Shown here in pieces: positions 57,337 through 64,000 of a stretch of 64,000 nt of DNA; position 1 is the stretch's first letter; every line of letters begins with the position of its first letter. This stretch comes from Peribacillus frigoritolerans (GTDB lineage: Bacteria > Bacillota > Bacilli > Bacillales > DSM-1321), in contig NZ_CP158190.1 of the NCBI RefSeq assembly GCF_040250305.1, positions 5,532,671-5,596,670 on the forward strand, given 5' to 3'. A program made the translations under genes and the position numbers. Below the pieces are notes generated by a model. The model ran no database searches, was not told the origin of the DNA, and saw nothing but the letters and a program-made list of their open reading frames with translations.

Positions 57337-59223
57337 TTACTGAGATACTCTGGCGATCTTACCTTGTTCCAAATAAACAAGCAAAATGGAAACATCAGCG
57401 GGATTCACACCTGAAATTCTTGAAGCCTGAGCTACTGATAGCGGGTGGACCTGCTTTAACTTTTGACGTGCTTCCGTTGCAAGACCAGAAATTGCATCAT
57501 AATCGATATTCTCTGGAATCTTTTTATTCTCCATTTTTTTCAGGCGATCGACTTGCTGCAAGGATTTTTCGATATATCCTTCATACTTGATCTGGATTTC
57601 GACCTGTTCCGTCACTTCATCGCTCAGTTCGACATCACTTGGCGCCAACTTCTGAATGTGGGAATAATCCATTTCAGGCCGTTTCAATAAATCGGAGGCA
57701 CGGATTCCATCCTTCAACTCACTGCCGCCGCTTGCAGTAATGACTTCTTGAACCTCTTTGGTCGGTTTGATGAAGTTTGATTTCAGTCGTTCCTTTTCCA
57801 TTTCAACCGCTTCTTTTTTCATAAGGAAACGATTGTAGCGTTCTTCTTTGATCATCCCGATATTGAATCCAATTTCCGTTAAGCGTAAATCGGCATTATC
57901 ATGACGCAATAATAAACGGTATTCTGCACGCGAAGTCAGCAAACGGTATGGTTCATTCGTACCTTTCGTCACAAGGTCATCAATGAGAACACCAATATAG
58001 GCATCCGAACGGCTTAAAATCAGTTCTTCTTTACCCATTGCATTCAATCCTGCATTAATACCGGCCATCAATCCTTGTCCTGCTGCTTCCTCGTAGCCGG
58101 ATGTCCCGTTAATTTGGCCAGCAGTATACAGATTTTTGATTTTCTTCGTTTCAAGTGTAGGCCATAGCTGCGTAGGAACGATAGCATCATATTCAATTGC
58201 ATATCCAGCACGCATCATTTCCGCCTTTTCAAGTCCTGGAATTGTTTGCAGGATTTTCACTTGTACATCTTCAGGCAGACTGGTGGATAAACCTTGCACA
58301 TAAACTTCCTTTGTATTGCGGCCTTCAGGTTCCAGGAAGATTTGATGCCGTGGTTTATCATTAAAACGAACGACTTTATCTTCTATCGATGGACAATATC
58401 GCGGTCCGGTTCCTTTAATCATTCCGGAATACATTGGCGAACGGTGCAGATTTTCATCAATGAGCTGATGTGTCCCCTCATTCGTGTATGTCAACCAGCA
58501 TGGCAATTGATCCGTTATGAACTTTGTCGTTTCATAAGAAAATGCGCGTGGCACTTCATCGCCAGGCTGAATTTCCGTTTTGCTGTAATCTATGGAAGAG
58601 CTATTCACTCGTGGCGGCGTTCCTGTTTTAAAACGGACCAAGTCAAATCCTAACTGCTCTAAATGTTCAGAAAGCCTGATGGAAGGCTGCTGGTTATTTG
58701 GGCCGCTTGAATATTTCAGTTCCCCTAAAATGATTTCACCGCGTAAATATGTTCCCGTCGTGATTACGACAGTTTTCGCACGGTACACCGCTCCTGTTTT
58801 AGTGATGACACCCGTACATACGTCGTTTTCAACAATTAATTCTTCTACCATTCCTTGAATCAATGTCAAATTTTCTTGGTCTTCTATCGTTTTTTTCATT
58901 TCTTGCTGATAGAGAAATTTATCTGCCTGCGCCCGCAGCGCACGAACAGCCGGACCTTTAGCCGTATTGAGCATCCTCATTTGAATATGGGTCTTGTCGA
59001 TATTCCTTCCCATTTCACCGCCTAAAGCGTCAATTTCCCTAACGACTATCCCTTTTGCCGGCCCGCCAACGGAGGGATTGCATGGCATAAAGGCGACCAT
59101 ATCCAAATTAATGGTGATCATCAACGTTTTAGCTCCTACTCTTGCAGCTGCAAGGCCTGCCTCACTGCCAGCATGACCGGCACCAATAACAATGACATCA
59201 TAGCTACCTGCTTCGTATTGCAT
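57337..59223 (-). CDS. mnmG: tRNA uridine 5-carboxymethylaminomethyl enzyme MnmG
   Basis: The 628-aa FAD protein (GidA) has the dinucleotide fold [21 protein letters not shown] (about 10-30), [13 protein letters not shown] with its conserved cysteine, [35 protein letters not shown] and the C-terminal helical domain with [20 protein letters not shown]. It works with MnmE on wobble U34. Confidence 0.98.
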   Translation of the reverse strand: MQYEAGSYDVIVIGAGHAGSEAGLAAARVGAKTLMITINLDMVAFMPCNPSVGGPAKGIVVREIDALGGEMGRNIDKTHIQMRMLNTAKGPAVRALRAQADKFLYQQEMKKTIEDQENLTLIQGMVEELIVENDVCTGVITKTGAVYRAKTVVITTGTYLRGEIILGELKYSSGPNNQQPSIRLSEHLEQLGFDLVRFKTGTPPRVNSSSIDYSKTEIQPGDEVPRAFSYETTKFITDQLPCWLTYTNEGTHQLIDENLHRSPMYSGMIKGTGPRYCPSIEDKVVRFNDKPRHQIFLEPEGRNTKEVYVQGLSTSLPEDVQVKILQTIPGLEKAEMMRAGYAIEYDAIVPTQLWPTLETKKIKNLYTAGQINGTSGYEEAAGQGLMAGINAGLNAMGKEELILSRSDAYIGVLIDDLVTKGTNEPYRLLTSRAEYRLLLRHDNADLRLTEIGFNIGMIKEERYNRFLMKKEAVEMEKERLKSNFIKPTKEVQEVITASGGSELKDGIRASDLLKRPEMDYSHIQKLAPSDVELSDEVTEQVEIQIKYEGYIEKSLQQVDRLKKMENKKIPENIDYDAISGLATEARQKLKQVHPLSVAQASRISGVNPADVSILLVYLEQGKIARVSQ

Positions 59224-59244
59224 ATCCTTTTCCTCCTTTTACGC

Positions 59245-60630
59245 TTATTTTCCTAAACAAAATTGAGAGAACAATTGGTTGATCAAATTATCCTGAACGC
59301 TTTCGCCAATGATTTCTCCAAGGATCTCCCAGGCTTTCGTGAAATCGATTTGAACCAAATCAACCGGCGTACCCATTTCAATAGCATCGATTGCATCTTC
59401 GATAGACTGTAATGCCTGTCCCAGCAAAGCTATATGCCTTGCATTGGAAACATACGTCAGGTCTCCCGTTTCTAAAGAACCTTCAAAAAATAAAGAAGCG
59501 ATGGCTTCTTCCAATTCATCGACCCCTCGATCCTCCAGTAATGAAGTGGAAACAACTTTATGGGATGCCGCCTTTTCCTTAACCTTTGCCATATCGATTT
59601 TTTGTGGAAGGTCGGTTTTATTGATGATAACGATAACATCCATTCCCTCAACCGCTTGAAACAATTTCTCATCTTCGGCAGTGAAATCATCGGAATAGTT
59701 CAATACAAGCAATATTAAATCAGCCTCTTTTAATACTGCACGAGACCGTTCAACTCCAATTCGTTCAACGATATCTTCCGTTTCGCGAATTCCTGCTGTA
59801 TCGACGAGTTTAAGCGGTACACCGCGAACATTGACATACTCTTCAATTACGTCACGTGTTGTACCTGGAATATCAGTGACAATCGCTTTATTTTCATGAA
59901 CTAAGCTGTTAAGCAAAGAAGATTTTCCGACATTAGGGCGCCCAATGATAACGGTCGCAAGCCCATCCCTAAGTATCTTACCCTGTTGGGCCGTGTGAAG
60001 CAGCTTCTCTATTTCATTCTTCACATAACTGCCCTTTTCCAAAAATAAACGATGCGTCATTTCTTCGACATCATCATATTCCGGATAATCTATATTAACC
60101 TCGACTTGAGCGAGGGTCTGTAAAATTTCCTGACGCAGATTTTGGATTAATTTCGAAAGCCGGCCTTCCATTTGACCTAATGCAACATTCATCGCTTTAT
60201 CCGTTTTAGCGCGGATTAAATCCATAACGGCCTCAGCTTGAGAAAGATCGATCCTGCCATTCAAAAAAGCCCGTTTCGTAAATTCACCAGGTTCCGCTAA
60301 ACGAGCACCTTGTGAGAGAATGAGCTGTAATACCCGATTGACCGAAACGATTCCACCGTGACAATTTATTTCAACTACATCTTCCCTTGTAAATGTCTTT
60401 GGACCCATCATGACCGAAACCATGACTTCCTCTATGATTTCACCTGTTTTTGGCTGGATAAGGTGGCCATAATGAATCGTGTGTGATTTCACATCAAGCA
60501 ATCCTTTTCCACCTGGTCCTTTAAAGATCCTGTCGGCTATTTCTATGGCCTCATCACCGCTGATTCTAACGATGGCGATTGCCCCTTCCCCTAAGGGAGT
60601 AGAGATAGCGGTGATTGTATCGAATTCCAT
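59245..60630 (-). CDS. mnmE: tRNA modification GTPase MnmE
   Basis: The 461-aa GTPase (TrmE/ThdF) has the N-terminal folate-binding domain [22 protein letters not shown]. The inserted G domain carries [14 protein letters not shown] (about 228-241), [10 protein letters not shown] and NKTD, and the C-terminus is the active-site tail FCLGK. It forms the MnmEG complex with the neighbouring mnmG product. The 286-base gap before it carries DnaA boxes. Confidence 0.98.
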   Translation of the reverse strand: MEFDTITAISTPLGEGAIAIVRISGDEAIEIADRIFKGPGGKGLLDVKSHTIHYGHLIQPKTGEIIEEVMVSVMMGPKTFTREDVVEINCHGGIVSVNRVLQLILSQGARLAEPGEFTKRAFLNGRIDLSQAEAVMDLIRAKTDKAMNVALGQMEGRLSKLIQNLRQEILQTLAQVEVNIDYPEYDDVEEMTHRLFLEKGSYVKNEIEKLLHTAQQGKILRDGLATVIIGRPNVGKSSLLNSLVHENKAIVTDIPGTTRDVIEEYVNVRGVPLKLVDTAGIRETEDIVERIGVERSRAVLKEADLILLVLNYSDDFTAEDEKLFQAVEGMDVIVIINKTDLPQKIDMAKVKEKAASHKVVSTSLLEDRGVDELEEAIASLFFEGSLETGDLTYVSNARHIALLGQALQSIEDAIDAIEMGTPVDLVQIDFTKAWEILGEIIGESVQDNLINQLFSQFCLGK

Positions 60631-60753
60631 GCTTTCACCTCTTATATATTGATGTTTCTATTTTTTTCTGATATTAAAATCGTCGAATCCCTAAATTACT
60701 ACAATACCACAGTATATTGATGAAAAAAAGTAGATACTCCTTCCTCTCGAGAG

Positions 60754-60816
60754 TTATCCACATGCCGTCAATCCATATTCTGTAACATCTATTTTAACTT
60801 ATCCACATGTGAATAA
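60754..60816. promoter_or_regulatory. DnaA-box group between jag and mnmE
   Basis: Perfect TTATCCACA boxes are at 60754 and 60799. An opposed TGTGAATAA (one mismatch) at 60808 directly abuts the second. Confidence 0.75.
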
Positions 60817-60882
60817 CAAATATCGTCCGCTTCCCTTTACGGATCAAGAATATATATTCGACACACATTGATAGCAAGGCCT

Positions 60883-60918
60883 AAAAAAAAAGAACCCCTG
60901 CTTAAAAGCAGAAGGTTC
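60883..60918 (-). terminator. Terminator after jag
   Basis: GAACC-TTCTGC/GCAG-GGGTTC stem on the minus strand, then a nine-base T-run. It begins at the jag stop codon and separates jag from mnmE. Confidence 0.85.
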
Positions 60919-61537
60919 ATTTAAGTGGAGTAATGACTAAGTGGCGATAAGGTTCCGTCCCACTTGAAGTCGTTTTTATTTTTGGATAATCCAAGAGAGC
61001 ATTATGGATGACCTTTCGTTCATAGGATGGCATCGGCTCAAGTGAAACAGCTTTACCTGTTTTCATGGCTTTATTTGCCATTCTTTCGGCCAATTGGATT
61101 AAAGTGTCATTGCGGCGATTTCGATAATCTTCTGCATCTACAGTAATATTCAAAAACTGCTTCGAATATCGATTTGCAACCAGCTGTGCTAAATACTGAA
61201 GTGAATTTAGTGTTTGACCCCTTTTTCCAATCAATAAGGCAATTTTATCACCTGATAAATGGAATGTTACATTCTTACCTTTACGGGTGACATCAATTTG
61301 TGCATTGACTCCCATTTCCACGCTGACATTCTTCAAAAATCCCAGTGTCTCTTCAATGGGATCGGCAGGCAAGGTCACATGGACGATTGCCTTCCTTGCA
61401 CCAAATAAACCAAAAAATCCTTTTTTGCCTTCATCTTCTATTTCAATCTCCACGCGATCTTTAGTGCTGTTCAGTTGAGCTAAAGCTAAATTTACTGCTT
61501 CTTCGACAGATTGTCCTGTAGCAGTTACTTTTTTCAC
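60917..61537 (-). CDS. jag: RNA-binding protein Jag/KhpB
   Basis: The 206-aa protein has an N-terminal Jag domain ([22 protein letters not shown] with KKGFFGLFG), a KH domain with [18 protein letters not shown] (about 112-129) and a C-terminal R3H domain ([16 protein letters not shown]). KhpB proteins bind RNA and affect cell elongation. Its ATG overlaps the spoIIIJ stop by four bases. Confidence 0.96.
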   Translation of the reverse strand: MKKVTATGQSVEEAVNLALAQLNSTKDRVEIEIEDEGKKGFFGLFGARKAIVHVTLPADPIEETLGFLKNVSVEMGVNAQIDVTRKGKNVTFHLSGDKIALLIGKRGQTLNSLQYLAQLVANRYSKQFLNITVDAEDYRNRRNDTLIQLAERMANKAMKTGKAVSLEPMPSYERKVIHNALLDYPKIKTTSSGTEPYRHLVITPLK

Positions 61538-62322
61538 TTTTTCTTTGCCCCTCCCGCGTTTTCCGCAGCTGCTTTTCTAAGATCCGGACCTTTGATGAAA
61601 TATGTTTGAACGATACCAAAAAGGTTACCAACTACCCAGTAAAGAGAAAGAGCAGCGGGGAAATTAATAGCAAATACAACAATCATGATTGGCATGATGT
61701 AAAGCATCATCGTCATTTGTGCCGCCATTTGTGGATTGGAGTTCATTCCAACCATGGACATCTTTTGCTGGATAAAAGTCGTGATACCTGCAACGACCGG
61801 TAAAATATAATAAGGATCCGGGGAACCTAAATCAAACCAAAGAAAACTATGTAAAGCAATTTCTTCCGTACGGCTGATTGCATGGTAAAATCCGATCAAA
61901 ATTGGCATTTGCACCAATATCGGCAAACATCCCGCCAATGGATTCACATTATATTTTGAAAATAGAGCCATTGTTTCTTGCTGTAGTTTTTGTTGTGTGG
62001 CAGCATCTTTTGAGCTGTATTTTGCTTGAAGTTCTTTCATTTCAGGCTGAATGGCCTGCATTGCTTTCGAGCTTTTCACCTGTTTGATCATTAATGGAAG
62101 TAATGCTAAGCGAATGATTAGTGTAACACCGATGATTCCCAAACCATAGTTCTCGCCAAATGCTTCAGAAAGCCAAATGATCAGGGCTGATAATGGATAG
62201 ACAATGTATGAATTCCAAAAACCTTCACTATCCGCAGTAATAGGTTCTTTAATTTCCGTACACCCTGCTAACAACATCATTATCGAGGCTAGTCCAATAA
62301 TGAGTAATATTCGTTTTTTCAA
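61534..62322 (-). CDS. spoIIIJ: Membrane insertase SpoIIIJ (YidC1)
   Basis: The 262-aa Oxa1/YidC insertase has a lipoprotein signal ending LLAGC, five transmembrane helices and the conserved [32 protein letters not shown] and [14 protein letters not shown] blocks. The frame is open 14 codons earlier; a TTG at 62322 behind TTAGGAGGAAATTACGG yields [21 protein letters not shown], as in the family. In sporulation it supports the SpoIIIA-SpoIIQ channel. Confidence 0.95.
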   Translation of the reverse strand: MKKRILLIIGLASIMMLLAGCTEIKEPITADSEGFWNSYIVYPLSALIIWLSEAFGENYGLGIIGVTLIIRLALLPLMIKQVKSSKAMQAIQPEMKELQAKYSSKDAATQQKLQQETMALFSKYNVNPLAGCLPILVQMPILIGFYHAISRTEEIALHSFLWFDLGSPDPYYILPVVAGITTFIQQKMSMVGMNSNPQMAAQMTMMLYIMPIMIVVFAINFPAALSLYWVVGNLFGIVQTYFIKGPDLRKAAAENAGGAKKK

Positions 62323-62497
62323 CCGTAATTTCCTCCTAACTGCAATCAATCTTTTTTGAAACAATTGTGAACTGTTTGATAGAAGATTTCAAGGAAAAGC
62401 AATCCACTTTTTCCACAGTTACAATCGGGATTTTCTATGTCATCTTTCTCAAGTAACCACATGATCCGAGGAGTGCTTATTCGATATTAAGGGGACT

Positions 62498-62854
62498 TTA
62501 TTGTTTTTTCATTTTAAAGTTTAGTGATTTAGAACGTTTCAGGACATGGATCAAGCTACTTTTCACCTGGAAAAAGTCCATCTCCGCCGCTGGTTTTCGA
62601 GCAATCACAATATAATCCTTACCCTCTTCTATATCTTCTTTCAATTCCAAAAACGCTTGCCGTATGTATCTTTTAATTTGGTTCCTTACAACGGCGTTCC
62701 CGATTTTTTTACTGACTGAAAGGCCGATCCGAAAATAATCCTGACCTGGCTTTTCAAGGACATAGACAACGAATTGCCGATTAGCAGAAGACTCACCTTT
62801 TTTAAACACAAGCTGAAATTCGTCCTCTTTCTTAATCCTTAACTTTTTTTTCAT
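62498..62854 (-). CDS. rnpA: Ribonuclease P protein component
   Basis: The 118-aa basic protein has [22 protein letters not shown], the RNR signature region [22 protein letters not shown] (about 54-75) and [12 protein letters not shown]. It binds the RNase P RNA for tRNA 5' processing. The frame opens 21 codons earlier, but GAAGGTG before the ATG at 62854 and the family start favour this one. A terminator-like hairpin separates it from rpmH. Confidence 0.96.
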   Translation of the reverse strand: MKKKLRIKKEDEFQLVFKKGESSANRQFVVYVLEKPGQDYFRIGLSVSKKIGNAVVRNQIKRYIRQAFLELKEDIEEGKDYIVIARKPAAEMDFFQVKSSLIHVLKRSKSLNFKMKKQ

Positions 62855-62908
62855 TTTTACACCTTCATTACATGAATTGAGTCTCAGTAAATCCCTTATT
62901 TTGCGAAA

Positions 62909-62936
62909 AAAGACCACTGAGACTTTTCAGTGGTCT
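62909..62936 (-). terminator. Terminator or attenuator between rpmH and rnpA
   Basis: AGACCACTGA/TCAGTGGTCT stem on the minus strand with a TTTTTTCGC tail, beginning at the rpmH stop. Some transcription must pass it to express rnpA. Confidence 0.85.
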
Positions 62937-63069
62937 ATGCAGATAATACTTTTCTGCCCTTACGGCGACGTGCAGCGATTACTCTACGTCCGTTTTTCGT
63001 GCTCATACGTGCACGGAAACCGTGAACTTTACTATGTTTGCGGTTATTCGGTTGATAAGTTCTTTTCAT
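62935..63069 (-). CDS. rpmH: 50S ribosomal protein L34
   Basis: The 44-aa L34, [20 protein letters not shown]... to ...[11 protein letters not shown], is complete. The ribosome binding site is GGGAGGTG before ATG. It is the first gene on the minus-strand side of oriC, divergent from dnaA. Confidence 0.98.
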   Translation of the reverse strand: MKRTYQPNNRKHSKVHGFRARMSTKNGRRVIAARRRKGRKVLSA

Positions 63070-63115
63070 TATATGACACCTCCCTGAGGAATAACAGTTA
63101 AAGACAGTCTTTACA

Positions 63116-63145
63116 ATTATATAGATGGAGGTTTCTACTTGTCAA
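63116..63145 (-). promoter_or_regulatory. rpmH promoter
   Basis: Minus strand TTGACA (63140-63145), 18 bases, TATAAT (63116-63121): both hexamers are perfect consensus. Confidence 0.92.
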
Positions 63146-63444
63146 CCTCATCCATAAAAATATTTCTTTTTTAATGCTCAATGTCCAGTTGGCCTTTTTT
63201 TACTACCTAGCCTATTGTAAATGATTTTGCTCCGAACTGATATAGAAATTTTTGGGGAAAGGCAAATTTCCATCATTTTATCCATGAGCACAAATATGAG
63301 ATTCACAATGAATCCTCCCTTGTTCGAAACAACATTCGACAAATAATTAAGAATGGACGTGAATCATTTTTTGATCTGTTATGCAGCTCTTTCGGCTTGA
63401 CCAACTTCGTTCAAAACAAATTAGCCAAGCCTATAATCACGGTC

Positions 63445-63674
63445 TGTGGATAAATTTCGACATGTTTTTTTCTATCCACATCCCATTTTATAGACTTTTG
63501 CACATAACAATGGCCTGTGGAAAAGTTTTTCCCACAAGCTCGGTAAGTTGTGGATAAAGTTTTCTAACCCATTGCAAGACGCCTGAATTTCTGATATTAT
63601 ATTTGTGTTTTCACTCTGAATAACTTTATCAACAGGTAACGTTTATCCACAGACTGTGAATAACTTGTGGATAG
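63445..63674. other. oriC, upstream (rpmH-dnaA) part: DnaA-box array
   Basis: DnaA boxes occur on both strands. Perfect boxes are TGTGGATAA at 63445 and 63549 and TTATCCACA at 63643. Near-matches are at 63472 (CTATCCACA), 63516 (TGTGGAAAA), 63655 (TGTGAATAA) and 63666 (TGTGGATAG). Their density, the rpmH/dnaA position and the adjoining AT-rich stretch mark the origin. The dnaA-dnaN half is outside the window. From 63146 to 63444 nothing specific is seen. Confidence 0.93.
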
Positions 63675-63813
63675 TTTATCCGACCTGTGTATATTAATCT
63701 GTCCACAGATGGTGGATATTGTCGAAAACCCTTTTTTCTTCTTTATTATATATTTCTTAAAATACCTGTTGATGAATAAACATTCAAGTCTACACTGGTT
63801 TACCAGATGTAGT

Positions 63814-63832
63814 CTGTACAAAGGTTGTACAG
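63814..63832. promoter_or_regulatory. 19-bp inverted repeat in the dnaA upstream region
   Basis: CTGTACA-N5-TGTACAG is a perfect 7-bp dyad between the DnaA-box array and the dnaA ribosome binding site. It is a possible regulator site; the binder is unknown. Confidence 0.45.
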
Positions 63833-63985
63833 CGCAAGATATAGTTTTTAGGCACTTCATTACACAACACAAAAATTACTTAATACAGCTCACCGAACCT
63901 TTGCTGTCAAAATTAATATAAAGACGGCAATCGATGAGTTTATTTGTGCCTATACATTTAGATACAATTATTAAAAATATTTTGC

Positions 63986-63994
63986 AAAGGAGGG
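63986..63994 (+). promoter_or_regulatory. Ribosome binding site of dnaA (gene starts just outside the window)
   Basis: AAAGGAGGG lies six bases from the window edge, in the position expected for dnaA on the plus strand. The coding region itself is not in the window. Confidence 0.75.
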
Positions 63995-64000
63995 ATAAGT

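Noticed and set aside
63597..63921. Frames on both strands across oriC
   Set aside because: They run through DnaA boxes and AT-rich DNA with no ribosome binding sites or family features.

Overview
The window is a chromosomal segment of a low-GC Gram-positive, spore-forming Bacillaceae, most like the Peribacillus/Bacillus simplex or Priestia group. Four things point there: the gene order next to the replication origin (rpmH, rnpA, spoIIIJ, jag, mnmE, mnmG, rsmG, noc, soj, parB, yyaC, ychF, rpsF-ssb-rpsR, gdpP-rplI, dnaB, purA, walRKHIJ, htrC, yyzF, rlmH); the sporulation genes; AAGGAGG-type ribosome binding sites; and Bacillus-type PurR, Fur, WalR, parS and DnaA sites. The species is inferred. 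No rRNA gene is present.

Layout. 1-7.7 kb: the N-terminus of a GltC-like LysR regulator divergent from an NADP-type glutamate dehydrogenase, then a complete ribose operon (rbsRKDACB, minus strand) with a cre/RbsR-type operator. 7.7-8.2 kb: two copies of a GC-rich intergenic repeat. 8.2-16.7 kb: a six-gene NIS siderophore operon in rhbABCDEF order, lacking the rhizobactin lipid-tail gene, so its likely product is schizokinen. It is controlled by a Fur-box inverted repeat. 16.9-20.1 kb: a plus-strand cassette of VTC-type polyphosphate polymerase, DUF4956 membrane protein and CotH-type kinase, preceded by candidate PhoP boxes. 20.2-30.6 kb: a repeat copy, cytoplasmic alpha-amylase, pepT, large catalase katE, an AT-rich island between two more repeat copies, dbpA, a heme-degrading monooxygenase, an rlmN-type gene and rlmH.

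30.9-40.3 kb: yyzF inside a DnaA-box cluster, htrC, the essential walRKHIJ operon, and a G5/LysM/M23 cell-wall peptidase gene preceded by a WalR box. 40.4-40.8 kb: a four-tRNA operon (Lys, Glu, Asp, Phe). 41-50.8 kb: purA with PurR boxes, dnaB, rplI, gdpP, yybS, rpsR-ssb-rpsF, ychF and a DUF951 gene. 50.8-63.1 kb: mscS, yyaC, a DUF554 gene, the parB/soj/noc segregation and occlusion module, and rsmG-mnmG-mnmE-jag-spoIIIJ-rnpA-rpmH. 63.1-64.0 kb: the upstream half of oriC, with many DnaA boxes and the dnaA ribosome binding site at the very edge.

The most interesting non-gene signal is the repeat family. There are six copies with GTTGATT/AATCAAC ends, conserved flanking modules and often an attached terminator-like hairpin. 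The most interesting gene system is the VTC-DUF4956-CotH cassette. Several start codons were moved downstream of the longest reading frame because ribosome binding sites and family lengths favour the shorter form. All functional calls come from reading the sequence; no database search was run.
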